Assembly: GCF_003583985.1 (NCBI RefSeq)
Contig: NZ_QXML01000001.1
Coordinates: 496,001-560,000, forward strand
Direction: 5' to 3'
Length of the DNA stretch: 64,000 nt
From: Algoriphagus lacus
GTDB lineage: Bacteria; Bacteroidota; Bacteroidia; Cytophagales; Cyclobacteriaceae
Part shown: positions 51,920 to 60,684 of the stretch, in pieces
Numbering within the stretch: position 1 is the first letter of the stretch
Layout of the letters: each line of letters starts with the position of its first letter
Translations under genes and position numbers: made by a program
Notes under the pieces: generated by a model
The model's input: the letters and a program-made list of their open reading frames with translations, nothing else
Told to the model about the DNA's origin: nothing
The model's database searches: none

Positions 51920-52282
51920 TTATTCACAGGTGGGAGGACAAAGTTTGCCACGGTTGTAATAACTGGAATCACCGCTTGCATCTAAGATTTCACCTTGTCC
52001 ATCGACCGAGGCAGTCATAACCAGATTTATCCGACCTACATATTCATCGGGATTTTCAGGGTGAAGCTTTTTGGCGACCTCTTCAGTATACTCTGTAAAA
52101 TAAAACTTGATCCCTCCGGCATTGGGATCGGCCAGGATTTCTTCGAGGGTCTTTCGGTCAAAAAATATCCAATCGGTCTGATCAACAATGTCTCCCTTTT
52201 TGCCTTTGGCAGGCTTTCCTTTCTTTACTTCCTGATCATACTTCGCTTTCATTTGTTCGAAGTCGGCTTTGCTGATTTTCAT
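51920..52282 (-). CDS. 120-aa conserved protein leading the signalling operon
   Basis: A soluble-looking protein: MKISKADFEQMKAKYDQEVKKGKPAKGKKGDIVDQT, then the block DWIFFDRKTLEEIL, GGIKFYFTEYTEEVA and a cysteine-containing C-terminus YNRGKLCPPTC. I recall similar Bacteroidota proteins sharing this tail but not their function. The C-terminal CPPTC could bind metal or act in redox. It leads the operon upstream of the 7-TM protein, so a signalling or stress role is plausible. Confidence 0.68.
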   Translation of the reverse strand: MKISKADFEQMKAKYDQEVKKGKPAKGKKGDIVDQTDWIFFDRKTLEEILADPNAGGIKFYFTEYTEEVAKKLHPENPDEYVGRINLVMTASVDGQGEILDASGDSSYYNRGKLCPPTCE

Positions 52283-52365
52283 GTGTTGTGCACTAAAAGT
52301 TTGTCTGTTAAAAATTCTATTTGAATTGAAAAGATACTGGTTTTTAAATTTTTTAGGACAAAAAA

Positions 52366-52389
52366 AGGAGCGGGATTTCTCCCGCTCCT
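52366..52389 (-). terminator. Terminator of secDF
   Basis: Stem AGGAGCGGGA / TCCCGCTCCT with a short loop, running into seven T on the minus strand. Confidence 0.88.
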
Positions 52390-52413
52390 AAGCGTAATTA
52401 AGAAACAAATCGA

Positions 52414-55395
52414 TTAAGCTACTTTTTTGGTATCCTTTGGAGCTGGGGTTCCCGCATTCTCCAATTCATTTTTCATCAAATCCACTACAATCGGAGTAGC
52501 GATGTAAATCGAAGAGTATGTACCTACGGTGATACCCACAAACAGGGCGAAAGAGAATCCTCTCAATACTTCACCGCCAAAGAACAACAATACAATCACC
52601 ACAATCAAGGTAGTAAAGGAAGTGATCAGTGTACGGCTCAGCGTCTGGTTGATTGCGTCATTGAATACTTTGACCAATTTATGTGTACCTCGGTTTTCGA
52701 TATTTTCACGGATACGGTCAAATACGATCACGGTATCGTTGATGGAGTAACCGATCACGGTCAATACCGCTGCGATGAATACCTGGTCGATTTCAAAGTT
52801 GGCGCCCAACAGATTCCCGATGGCAAAGGCAGCGATTACAAACAACGTATCATGGATCAAGGCAATGATGGAAGCAAGGGAGAATCTCCAGTTTCGGAAT
52901 CTCAACAGGATATACAAGAAGATTCCAACCAAGGCAGCGATCATGGCTTCTGCAGAGGATGCCTTGATGTCGTCAGCGACGGTGGCACCTACTTTGGAGG
53001 ATCCGGTGATGGAGAATTGGCCTGCACCTACTTGTTCAGGATTTTCCACAAAGGTAAATCCGGTAACTGTTGCAATACCTTCCTTCACTTTTGCTTCAAC
53101 GGCTTTGTTGGAAGCATCATCATCCTCATTGATCAAGTAAGAAGTGGTAACCTTCAGGGTGTTGTTTGATCCGTAGGTTTTCACTTCTACTGATCCTTCA
53201 AATTCATTGTCCAAGCCTACTTTCAGGTCTGAAGGAACCACTGCCTCATTGAATGCCACAATGTAAGATCGGCCTCCGGTAAAGTCCACTCCGAATTTGA
53301 GTCCGTTTACGGCTCCGATTGCCAGACCTACTAGGATGATGGAAGTAGAAATCAGGTAGGCTACTTTTCTCTTTCCGAGGAAGTCGATGTTCAATCCTTC
53401 CAACAATTTTCCGGTAAGTGGAGTGGAGAAATTGATGGTGCTCTTGTCTCCCTTTTTCATGGTCATCCAGTAGATGATTACTCGGGTGATAAATACAGCC
53501 GAGAAGAAAGAACACGCAATACCGATCATCAAGACGATGGCGAAGCCTTTCACAGGCCCCTGTCCCAAGGCAAAAAGGATTGCGCCTACTAAGAAGGTAG
53601 TCACGTTTCCGTCAATAATCGCCGAAAATGCTTTGCTGTATCCGGTGTTGATTGCCGCCAAAAGACCAATCCCGTTTTTAAGTTCCTCGCGGATACGCTC
53701 AAAGATCAATACGTTGGCATCAATCGACATACCCATGGTCAATACAATACCAGCGATACCCGGCAAGGTCAACGCTGTACCCAACTGAGCCAAGATACCT
53801 AGGATGAAGAAAATGTTGAAAATCAAAGCAACTACCGCTACCAGACCACCTTTGGCATAATAGGCAATCATGAAAAGCATTGTTAATGCCAAGCCTGCAA
53901 TCATAGAGAAGATACCCTGTGCCTGTGCTTCTTTACCCAAAGTTGGGCCGATGATGCTTTCTTCCACAATCTGAGTTGGAGCAGGAAGTGAGCCTGATTT
54001 CAGGATGTTTGCCAAATCCTGAGCTTCCAACAAAGTGAAGTTACCGGAGATTTCAGACTGGCCGTTAGGAATTTCGCCATTTACCACAGGGGCAGTGTAC
54101 ACATAGTCGTCAAGCACTACAGCGATCCTTCTGCCGGTGTTTTCAGCCGTTAGATTTCTCCATTTTCTGGCACCTTCTGCATTCATTTGCATAGACACCG
54201 CAGGTCGGGAAGTTTGATCCAAAGTCTGACGAGCATCTGTTACCACGTCCCCTTCCAAAGGAGCTTGGTCAGAACCGCGGGTAGTTTTGATGGCATAAAG
54301 TTCAAGCACTTCGCTTCCGTCTTCAGCTACGGTTGGTTTTACTCCCCAAAGTAATTTGAGATCTCTAGGCAGGAAAGACTTGTAGCGCTCGTTTTTGATG
54401 ATTCGGTTGATGGCAACGGTATCTTTTACATCGTATACCAAGCCATAGTTGGCCTTCATCAATGCGATCAGAGGAGATACATCATTTGATTGCTTCAAAG
54501 GGTCAATTGCCTCCAATTGCTTTTCAAGGGCATTTCTCAATGAATCTTCGGAAGTAAGAGAATCGGTCGCTGTGGTATCAGCTTCGGCAGTACTAGAGCC
54601 GCCTTTCTGATCCGCCACCCAGGTTGTGTTGATGGCTTCAATGGCTCCTCCGTATTCGTTAAGCTCCAATACTTCCCAGAACTGAAGCTTGGCTACGCCT
54701 TGCAAAAGGTTACGAACACGTTCCTGATTATCAGCTCCCGGAAGCTCAATCTGAATTCTTCCTGAACCAGCGATTCGCTGAATGTTTGGCTGAGAAGTAC
54801 CAAAACGGTCGATACGAGTTCTTAGAATGTTGAAAGAACGCTCAATCGCGTTTTCTACTTCGGTGTCTATGATTTCAAGAATTTCTGAGTCGGAAGATTC
54901 CAAGGAAATTCTGCCTCTATTTGCAGCCGTTGCGAAAATGGTACTCAGGTTTTTCCCCGGATTGTTGCGCTGCCAAGCCGTATAAAATAGGTCGACAAAT
55001 TTAGTGTCAGACGTTTTGGCTGCTTCTCGGGCTTCATCTACCGATTTATTGAAAGCCTCATCTTTTGGATTGCCTGCAATACCTTTCACGATTTCCACCG
55101 GAGATACTTCCAATGTCACGTGCATACCACCCTGAAGGTCAAGACCCAGACCTAGTTCGGTTTCCTTGATTTCCTGATAGGTGAAATCAGCACCCAGGAA
55201 ATTATAAACCGGCTCTCTCCAGACCGAGTCCAGATAAGCTCTTTTTTTGGCAAAGTCAACATTGCCGGCGGCGTCAGTAGCATACTCGGTTGCTTTCTGC
55301 TGGACACCATTGGATACTAATGTGAATGACAGATAGTACAGACAGAGCGCTGTAACAATCACTGTCAAAAACACAATGACACCTTTGTTTTGCAT
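52414..55395 (-). CDS. secDF: Fused protein-export subunit SecDF
   Basis: A 993-residue membrane protein with about twelve helices and two large periplasmic domains, fusing SecD and SecF. Characteristic parts: LGLDLQGGMHVTLEV at the SecD start, IVLTMGMSIDANVLIFERIREE, FAIVLMIGIACSFFSAVFITR, then SecF with GVDFTGGRSYIVAF and YSINDTVIVFDRIREN. It uses the proton motive force to help SecYEG export. Fusion is usual in Bacteroidota. A terminator follows. Confidence 0.96.
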   Translation of the reverse strand: MQNKGVIVFLTVIVTALCLYYLSFTLVSNGVQQKATEYATDAAGNVDFAKKRAYLDSVWREPVYNFLGADFTYQEIKETELGLGLDLQGGMHVTLEVSPVEIVKGIAGNPKDEAFNKSVDEAREAAKTSDTKFVDLFYTAWQRNNPGKNLSTIFATAANRGRISLESSDSEILEIIDTEVENAIERSFNILRTRIDRFGTSQPNIQRIAGSGRIQIELPGADNQERVRNLLQGVAKLQFWEVLELNEYGGAIEAINTTWVADQKGGSSTAEADTTATDSLTSEDSLRNALEKQLEAIDPLKQSNDVSPLIALMKANYGLVYDVKDTVAINRIIKNERYKSFLPRDLKLLWGVKPTVAEDGSEVLELYAIKTTRGSDQAPLEGDVVTDARQTLDQTSRPAVSMQMNAEGARKWRNLTAENTGRRIAVVLDDYVYTAPVVNGEIPNGQSEISGNFTLLEAQDLANILKSGSLPAPTQIVEESIIGPTLGKEAQAQGIFSMIAGLALTMLFMIAYYAKGGLVAVVALIFNIFFILGILAQLGTALTLPGIAGIVLTMGMSIDANVLIFERIREELKNGIGLLAAINTGYSKAFSAIIDGNVTTFLVGAILFALGQGPVKGFAIVLMIGIACSFFSAVFITRVIIYWMTMKKGDKSTINFSTPLTGKLLEGLNIDFLGKRKVAYLISTSIILVGLAIGAVNGLKFGVDFTGGRSYIVAFNEAVVPSDLKVGLDNEFEGSVEVKTYGSNNTLKVTTSYLINEDDDASNKAVEAKVKEGIATVTGFTFVENPEQVGAGQFSITGSSKVGATVADDIKASSAEAMIAALVGIFLYILLRFRNWRFSLASIIALIHDTLFVIAAFAIGNLLGANFEIDQVFIAAVLTVIGYSINDTVIVFDRIRENIENRGTHKLVKVFNDAINQTLSRTLITSFTTLIVVIVLLFFGGEVLRGFSFALFVGITVGTYSSIYIATPIVVDLMKNELENAGTPAPKDTKKVA

Positions 55396-55487
55396 ACGAA
55401 TTGGATATTTGATTGATTATGAAATACAGGATAATGGACTAACCTGAGAAGGTTAGGGAAGTAATTTTTACAAAAGAAAAATTAAAA

Positions 55488-55832
55488 TCAGGGACCCTTA
55501 GTGGAAATAATCCGCTCAAAAAGAATCTCAACCAGCTGATTGGGGTAGAATGCCGAAACGGCCTGAAGTGTAGGTAATTGGAATTCGAAACTGAAAACGT
55601 GATGGATCAGATAGAATACAGTATCTGCCACATGGACCACAAAAGGCACCACTGCATCCACTGCAACATTCAAAAATGTCTGATCCGGATTTTCGGAACT
55701 CTGCTCAGTTTTGGCGATTTCACCCTGCTGAGGCATGTATTCCACACTGGAAATAAACAGACAAAACAGCAATGCCATCACCACCGTAAAGCGCTGTTGG
55801 AATAGTTTGCTATGGATTGTCGAGTTTTTCAT
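55488..55832 (-). CDS. Small hypothetical exported or membrane protein, 114 aa
   Basis: ATG 55832 gives MKNSTIHSKLFQQRF and a hydrophobic signal-like helix (FTVVMALLFCLFISSV). The rest has short amphipathic segments (FLNVAVDAVVPFVVHVADTVFYLIHHVFSFEF). No family recognised. It sits between secDF and udk, both on the same strand. Confidence 0.6.
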   Translation of the reverse strand: MKNSTIHSKLFQQRFTVVMALLFCLFISSVEYMPQQGEIAKTEQSSENPDQTFLNVAVDAVVPFVVHVADTVFYLIHHVFSFEFQLPTLQAVSAFYPNQLVEILFERIISTKGP

Positions 55833-55889
55833 GCGCGGCAAATATAGGCATTATTTGAAATTCCAGCTTTTCAGGTAATTTTTTTTGAA

Positions 55890-56510
55890 TTACTTCCCGG
55901 ATTTAGCTCTCAGATAAGTTCTAATCACGTCTAATGCCCGATCAAAATTGGAATTATTGGGAACAATCAGGTCTGCCTCGTTTTTGAAAGGTTTGATGTA
56001 CTTTTCATAGGTCGGCATCACATGCATCTCGTAGCGATACAGCACATCATCCAAATCATAGCCTCGCTCTACCTTGTCGCGGATGATCCGTCGCTTAAGC
56101 TTGATATGGTCTTTGGCATCAATAAATATTTTCAAATCGAGAAGTTCCGCGAGCTCAGGATAATAAAGGACAAAAATTCCCTCAACCACCACGACTGGCG
56201 CAGAGGCGAAGGTGAGCATTTTTGGTTTTTTTGAGGAGTTGTTGAAGGTATATTCTTCTCTGAGGACAGTTTCACCGTCTTGAATTTTTCGGATATCGGC
56301 AGCGTATTGCTCAAAATCGATGCTATGCGGGGTGTCAAAATTGTGAATTCCCTGAGCGTCTACCGGCTGCATATGCCGGGGCTTGTAATAGTTGTCCTGA
56401 GAAATAAGGCAAACTTCTCCGGGATCAAAGCTGCTGAGCAAGCGCTCCAAAAACAAGGTTTTCCCTGAGGCTGATCCTCCAGTGATTCCGACGATGAAGG
56501 GTTTTTTCAT
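55890..56510 (-). CDS. udk: Uridine kinase
   Basis: Phosphorylates uridine and cytidine for pyrimidine salvage. The 206-residue protein has the P-loop GGSASGKT (about 11-18) and the family blocks LISQDNYYKPR, NFDTPHSIDFEQYAADI and VVVEGIFVLYYPE. Full length. No clear operon partner, with 123 bp to rdgB upstream. Confidence 0.92.
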   Translation of the reverse strand: MKKPFIVGITGGSASGKTLFLERLLSSFDPGEVCLISQDNYYKPRHMQPVDAQGIHNFDTPHSIDFEQYAADIRKIQDGETVLREEYTFNNSSKKPKMLTFASAPVVVVEGIFVLYYPELAELLDLKIFIDAKDHIKLKRRIIRDKVERGYDLDDVLYRYEMHVMPTYEKYIKPFKNEADLIVPNNSNFDRALDVIRTYLRAKSGK

Positions 56511-56633
56511 CTGTTATTAAGTTGTTTTAAGAGGCCAGGTGGAATCTTGCTTTGAAAATAAAGAAACAGTGAGTGTCATTTCTTACACGCTCGATTTCAT
56601 GGAGGGCAAAGTTAAATCATTTAAGGTGTGATC

Positions 56634-57215
56634 TCAGAATTTTCTATTGCGAAGAAAAGAAATCAGGTTTTTTACCGCTTTCCCACGATGGCTGATTTGG
56701 TTTTTCTCTGTCAAGGTCAGTTCTGCAAACGTCTTTTCAAATCCCTTAGGCCTGAAAACCGGATCGTACCCAAACCCTCCTTCACCGATTTTTTGATCTA
56801 AAATTTCCCCTTCCGCTATTCCTTCAAATTCATATTCCTGTCCTTCCAAAATCAAAGCGATCACGGTTCGGAATCGGGCTTTACGATTGCTTTCGCCTTT
56901 CATTTTTTTCAAAAGCAAATCAATATTTCGGACATCGCTTCTTGGCTCTCCGGCAAATCTACCCGAATAGACACCCGGGGCACCATTTAGAGCTTCTACC
57001 TCAAGTCCGGTATCATCAGCAAAGCAATCCACGCCGAAATTCTCTTTAACAAATCTGGCTTTCTGAAAGGCATTGTGATCGAGTGTATCACCTGTTTCTG
57101 GCAGTTCCTCGTAACATCCGATTTGCTGAAGGGAAACAATTTCAAATTCAGATCCCAAAGAGGCTTTTACCTCTTCGATTTTCTTAAGGTTATTGGTTGC
57201 AAAGCAGATTTTCAT
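56634..57215 (-). CDS. rdgB: Non-canonical purine NTP pyrophosphatase (RdgB/HAM1)
   Basis: Removes dITP, dXTP and related nucleotides. The 193-residue protein (ATG 57215, MKICFATNNLKKIEEVK) has ATNNLKKIEE near the start, then GVDCFADDTGLEVEALNGAPGVYSGRFAG, and the late FGYDPVFRPKG, all RdgB hallmarks. A TTG just upstream adds only two residues. It is divergent from the LOG-family gene. Confidence 0.93.
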   Translation of the reverse strand: MKICFATNNLKKIEEVKASLGSEFEIVSLQQIGCYEELPETGDTLDHNAFQKARFVKENFGVDCFADDTGLEVEALNGAPGVYSGRFAGEPRSDVRNIDLLLKKMKGESNRKARFRTVIALILEGQEYEFEGIAEGEILDQKIGEGGFGYDPVFRPKGFEKTFAELTLTEKNQISHRGKAVKNLISFLRNRKF

Positions 57216-57276
57216 TTTCAATTAATTCATGAACTTAGTCATGTAAAGGTCGGGGATTTTGAATCGAAGACATTCA

Positions 57277-57303
57277 ATTCCCTCCTGAATTCTTGGCGGG
57301 AAT
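57277..57303. promoter_or_regulatory. Inverted repeat between rdgB and the LOG gene
   Basis: ATTCCCTCC (57277-57285) and GGCGGGAAT (57295-57303) are inverted copies with one mismatch, spaced 9 bp, in the divergent promoter region. A second small hairpin GCGAGAT/ATCTCGC (57387-57403) lies in the LOG leader. Confidence 0.3.
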
Positions 57304-57427
57304 CAGTTTGGTCAAAATCATGTATTTTCGTCGGTATAAAATGGAGCAGGACAATCACGTCTCAAAGATTGATACTAATCAACCAAGCGAGATTCAATCT
57401 CGCAGCTGAAAAGAAAAATTTATACAG

Positions 57428-57991
57428 ATGAAAAAAATTACCATCTATTGCGGTTCAAAGAAAGGGAATAGCGGAGTCTTTGAGGCGGGCGCCCGAGCAT
57501 TGGTTCAGGAGATGATCAAGCGAGATCATTCTTTGGTGTATGGTGCTGGCCGGGTAGGCCTGATGGGTGTCATCGCTGATGAAATGCTGGCTGCGGGGAA
57601 GGAAGTTCTTGGCATTATTCCTCAAAAGCTGGTTGATCGTGAGGTGGCTCATCAAGGATGTACCGAGCTGATTATCGTTGAGACGATGAGGGATCGCAAG
57701 TGGTTGATGGCTGAGCGCGGGGACGGTTTTATCGCAATGCCGGGAGGAATCGGGACGCTGGAGGAGCTTTTTGAAATCATGACGCTGAATCAGCTTCACT
57801 ATATACAAAAGCCTTTGGCCTTGTACAATGTAAATGGATACTTTGATAAGTTGATAGATTTTTTGAATCATGCCATGGAATCCGGATTCCTTTATCCTGA
57901 GCAGGAAGAGATGCTGATTATATCGGATGATCCGGTGGATTTGCTGGATCAAATGGCGGCCTACCAGGCAAGACGTCCGGCAGATTGGTAA
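57428..57991 (+). CDS. LOG-family Rossmann protein (TIGR00730)
   Basis: A 187-residue protein with the LOG signature: Rossmann loop GAGRVGLMGVIADE and the PGGxGTxxE motif as MPGGIGTLEELFE. Family members release the base from nucleoside 5'-monophosphates; in plants this yields active cytokinins, in bacteria the substrate may be AMP-related. The start codon MKKITIYCG is standard. Divergent from rdgB, with which it may share nucleotide hygiene. Confidence 0.88.
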   Translation: MKKITIYCGSKKGNSGVFEAGARALVQEMIKRDHSLVYGAGRVGLMGVIADEMLAAGKEVLGIIPQKLVDREVAHQGCTELIIVETMRDRKWLMAERGDGFIAMPGGIGTLEELFEIMTLNQLHYIQKPLALYNVNGYFDKLIDFLNHAMESGFLYPEQEEMLIISDDPVDLLDQMAAYQARRPADW

Positions 57992-58177
57992 TTTTTGATC
58001 AAAAAAGACTCCTGTTTCTAGTTAGGAAGCGAAAGGATCATTTTGGGATTAAATTGATTTTTTTGAAAGAATGTGTGCTAAAAAGCTTTGGAAAAGAAAG
58101 CCAAAGAATCTATTTCCTATTTGTCAATTCACAACTAATCTCATTTAATTGTATTTTTGTCCAACTCAGATAACTGC

Positions 58178-58681
58178 ATGATCGATAAGCTTTTCCCTCT
58201 GGACAAAAATTACATCCTCCGACAAGCACAGTTTGTATTGGAGGAGGAATTGATTGATCAGATGATTTATGAACTGAAAAGATCCTATACCTACCTCTAC
58301 AATCCACTTCGGTTAATGGATCAGACTTATGCAAGGATTCTGGACACTTTTGATTTTCCCACTGATCGGGTCAGAATGATATACCGGCAGCTTTGCGGAA
58401 TCTATCGCTACAAAAACGGGGACAATCAGTTGGAGCTTCTTTTTGATGGCCGTACCCATTTTGATAAGTTCAAGGAAGATTGGGAAGCAGCTTTGATTAG
58501 TTGGGTTCAGGAATTGGGTCAGCATGAGCAGTATGTCAAAACCATGCTGAGAATGACGCTACTATACGATACCGAATCAAGAGCTGAATGGTCTGAAAAC
58601 CACTGCAAGGCATTTATCAATCAATATTTTGAGCTGAAGGTCTTCAAGAGACAAGGTGAACTTAGATTAAAAGTGGGTTGA
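58178..58681 (+). CDS. Hypothetical protein, 167 aa
   Basis: ATG 58178 gives MIDKLFPLDKNYILRQ. It is an all-alpha, soluble-looking protein rich in aromatic and charged residues (YELKRSYTYLYNPLRLMD, RMIYRQLCGIYRYKNGDN). No known domain recognised. A -7-type TATTTTTG lies at 58152-58159. Located between the two LOG-family genes. Confidence 0.65.
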   Translation: MIDKLFPLDKNYILRQAQFVLEEELIDQMIYELKRSYTYLYNPLRLMDQTYARILDTFDFPTDRVRMIYRQLCGIYRYKNGDNQLELLFDGRTHFDKFKEDWEAALISWVQELGQHEQYVKTMLRMTLLYDTESRAEWSENHCKAFINQYFELKVFKRQGELRLKVG

Positions 58682-58708
58682 TTTACCTGCATAAGATCGC
58701 ATAACAAT

Positions 58709-58738
58709 CAAAAAGCCATCCAAGAAGATGGCTTTTTG
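58709..58738. terminator. Terminator between the 167-aa gene and the second LOG gene
   Basis: Perfect stem CAAAAAGCCATC / GATGGCTTTTTG with a 6-nt loop; suits both convergent genes. Confidence 0.88.
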
Positions 58739-58763
58739 ATTTTCTGGATACCCGGTTTTTGGA

Positions 58764-59489
58764 TTAAAAGTTGGGACTCAGTAAATATTTTCCGTAGAAA
58801 TCATCAATTGCCTTTACCGCTTCAGTGGCATTATCAACAACGGTGAACAATTCCAGATCTTCTTCTTTGATATAGCTGTGTTCGGCGAGTAACGTTTTTT
58901 TGATCCAATCCACCAATCCCTCCCAATAAGATTTGCCCACCAAGACAATTGGGAATCGCGCGATTTTATTGGTTTGAATCAGTGTAAGGGCTTCAAAAAA
59001 CTCGTCAAGCGTTCCAAATCCACCGGGCAATACCACAAATCCCTGGGCATAGCGGATGAACATTACTTTGCGGACAAAGAAATAGTCAAACGTGATCAAT
59101 TTATCCCGGTCGACATAAATATTATTAAACTGTTCAAAGGGCAAAACAATATTCAAACCCACTGATTTTCCTCCTTCGGAATAGGCGCCTTTGTTACCTG
59201 CCTCCATAATTCCCGGTCCGCCACCTGTAATGACACCATACCCATGGCGTACAAGTTTAGCGGCGATTTCCTCGGCCATTTTATAGTATTCATGGTCCCT
59301 TGGAGTCCGTGCCGAACCAAAAATTGAAACACAGGGACCGATTTTAGCCAGTTTCTCGTAGCCTTCGACAAATTCCGACATTACTTTAAAAATGGCCCAG
59401 CTATCCTCACTTCTGATTTCGCTCCAGTCGCGTTCCTTAAAGGCCTGACGAATCCGTTCCTCTCCTTTTTTGTCTTCCAAATTGCTCAT
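58764..59489 (-). CDS. LOG-family Rossmann protein, second paralogue
   Basis: A 241-residue LOG/TIGR00730 protein (ATG 59489, MSNLEDKKGEERIRQAF). The core begins around residue 40 with IGPCVSIFGSART, followed by GVITGGGPGIMEAGNKGA and VVLPGGFGTLDEFFEALT, the PGGxGTxxE motif. The N-terminal extension and the acidic motif align it with the larger LOG-like group, unlike the shorter paralogue at 57428. Upstream start codons at 59567 and 59579 would add unlikely residues. Function as for the first LOG protein. Confidence 0.87.
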   Translation of the reverse strand: MSNLEDKKGEERIRQAFKERDWSEIRSEDSWAIFKVMSEFVEGYEKLAKIGPCVSIFGSARTPRDHEYYKMAEEIAAKLVRHGYGVITGGGPGIMEAGNKGAYSEGGKSVGLNIVLPFEQFNNIYVDRDKLITFDYFFVRKVMFIRYAQGFVVLPGGFGTLDEFFEALTLIQTNKIARFPIVLVGKSYWEGLVDWIKKTLLAEHSYIKEEDLELFTVVDNATEAVKAIDDFYGKYLLSPNF

Positions 59490-59626
59490 GTTCCATCCAT
59501 TTAATCCTTCAAAAAAACGATTCTCAAATGCAAATGATGGTCTAAAAGGCGAATTCAATTTTAACATGTTGAAAATCAATTAGAAAAAATGGTTTGATGT
59601 CGGAATTTATTGGGGTCCACATAGGC

Positions 59627-59634
59627 TAATTTTG
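59627..59634 (+). promoter_or_regulatory. -7 box of the YkgJ-type gene
   Basis: TAATTTTG matches TAnnTTTG and lies 12 bp before the ATG at 59647. The -33 region is weak. Confidence 0.35.
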
Positions 59635-59646
59635 CTTTAGAAATAA

Positions 59647-60240
59647 ATGAACATGAATCTTTTCGAAAAATCCGAAGCTGTAAAAGCTGTGTTTCAGGAA
59701 CTGGAGGATGAGTCGCGGCAGTTTCATACTGAAGCAGGCATGGGATGTATTTCAGGTTGCGGATTTTGCTGCGCAAATCCGGAGGTCCCCGCCTCTCCGC
59801 TCGAGTTTTTGCCATTGGCTTTTGATCTTTATGAAAAGGGAATTGCCGAGGAAATTGCCAATCAATTGTCTCAGGAAGAAAAATCGGGAAATTGCATTGT
59901 TTACCGTTCGCAAAAGGAGGATGTGACTAAAGGGTTTTGTGGAAATTATGCAAATAGAGGCCTGATCTGCCGGCTTTTTGGAGCCTCGGCCCGAAAGAAC
60001 AAACACGGTCAAAAAGAACTGATTACCTGTAAAATCCTAAAAGAACAAAAGGCTGAAAACTATAAAATCGCATCCTCCAGGATCAATTCAGATTTGGAAA
60101 TTCCCATGGCAACAGCGTTTTATACTCGCCTCAAAGATGTGGATGAGTCGCTGTCCAATCAATACCCGGTCAATCAGGCGATTTTGATGGCTCTGGAGCT
60201 CGTATTGCGATATAAGTTTTATCAGGAAGGTGAAAGTTGA
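59647..60240 (+). CDS. YkgJ-type cysteine-cluster protein
   Basis: A 197-residue protein with a metal-binding cluster: CISGCGFCCAN (about 36-46), FCGNYANRGLICRLFG (about 99-114) and ITCKIL near residue 128. The CxxxCxxCC plus later cysteines match the YkgJ/CxxCxxCC family, thought to bind zinc or iron-sulphur. No targeting signal is seen. Function unknown. It is followed after 87 bp by the holin-like gene. Confidence 0.82.
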   Translation: MNMNLFEKSEAVKAVFQELEDESRQFHTEAGMGCISGCGFCCANPEVPASPLEFLPLAFDLYEKGIAEEIANQLSQEEKSGNCIVYRSQKEDVTKGFCGNYANRGLICRLFGASARKNKHGQKELITCKILKEQKAENYKIASSRINSDLEIPMATAFYTRLKDVDESLSNQYPVNQAILMALELVLRYKFYQEGES

Positions 60241-60327
60241 CACCTAGCCTGATTTTTTTGCTCCTTAGTTTTGAAGTATATTCGATCAGAATTAAGAGGG
60301 GAAACTAGGCTAAAAAGACCCAGAATT

Positions 60328-60684
60328 ATGTTGAAAATCGGCGAAATCGTCCAAACGATCAAAGGCATTATAGAGACCCGGATTGGGTTAGTCAAACAGG
60401 AAATACAGGATGAATTTGTAGGAATTTTGTCCCGACTGATTTTGCTGATCATAATTGGAAGCATGCTGTTGTTGGTTTTCCTGTTTTTGTCTCTTTCCCT
60501 TGCCTTTTTCCTTAGCCAAGTGACCAAGAGCCCTTACCTGGGATTTTTGATTGTGGCGCTGATGTATTTTTTGGTGGTCTTGGTTTTATTCCTCAGCCGG
60601 GATTCGCTCAAAATCCAGGAGAAGCTTTCTGCTGTGCTCAAGGATTTTATATTCCAAATCAAAAACAACAAAGAAGATGAGTAA
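60328..60684 (+). CDS. Holin-like small membrane protein (phage holin family)
   Basis: ATG 60328 gives a 118-residue protein: amphipathic N-terminus (GEIVQTIKGIIETRIGLVKQEIQDEF) and two strong membrane helices (ILLIIIGSMLLLVFLFLSLSLAFFL and LGFLIVALMYFLVVLVLFL). This fits the phage holin / YqjE-like DUF family. The upstream frame to 60271 is not supported. It overlaps the next gene by 8 bp, forming an operon with the coiled-coil protein and GGGP synthase. Confidence 0.75.
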   Translation: MLKIGEIVQTIKGIIETRIGLVKQEIQDEFVGILSRLILLIIIGSMLLLVFLFLSLSLAFFLSQVTKSPYLGFLIVALMYFLVVLVLFLSRDSLKIQEKLSAVLKDFIFQIKNNKEDE

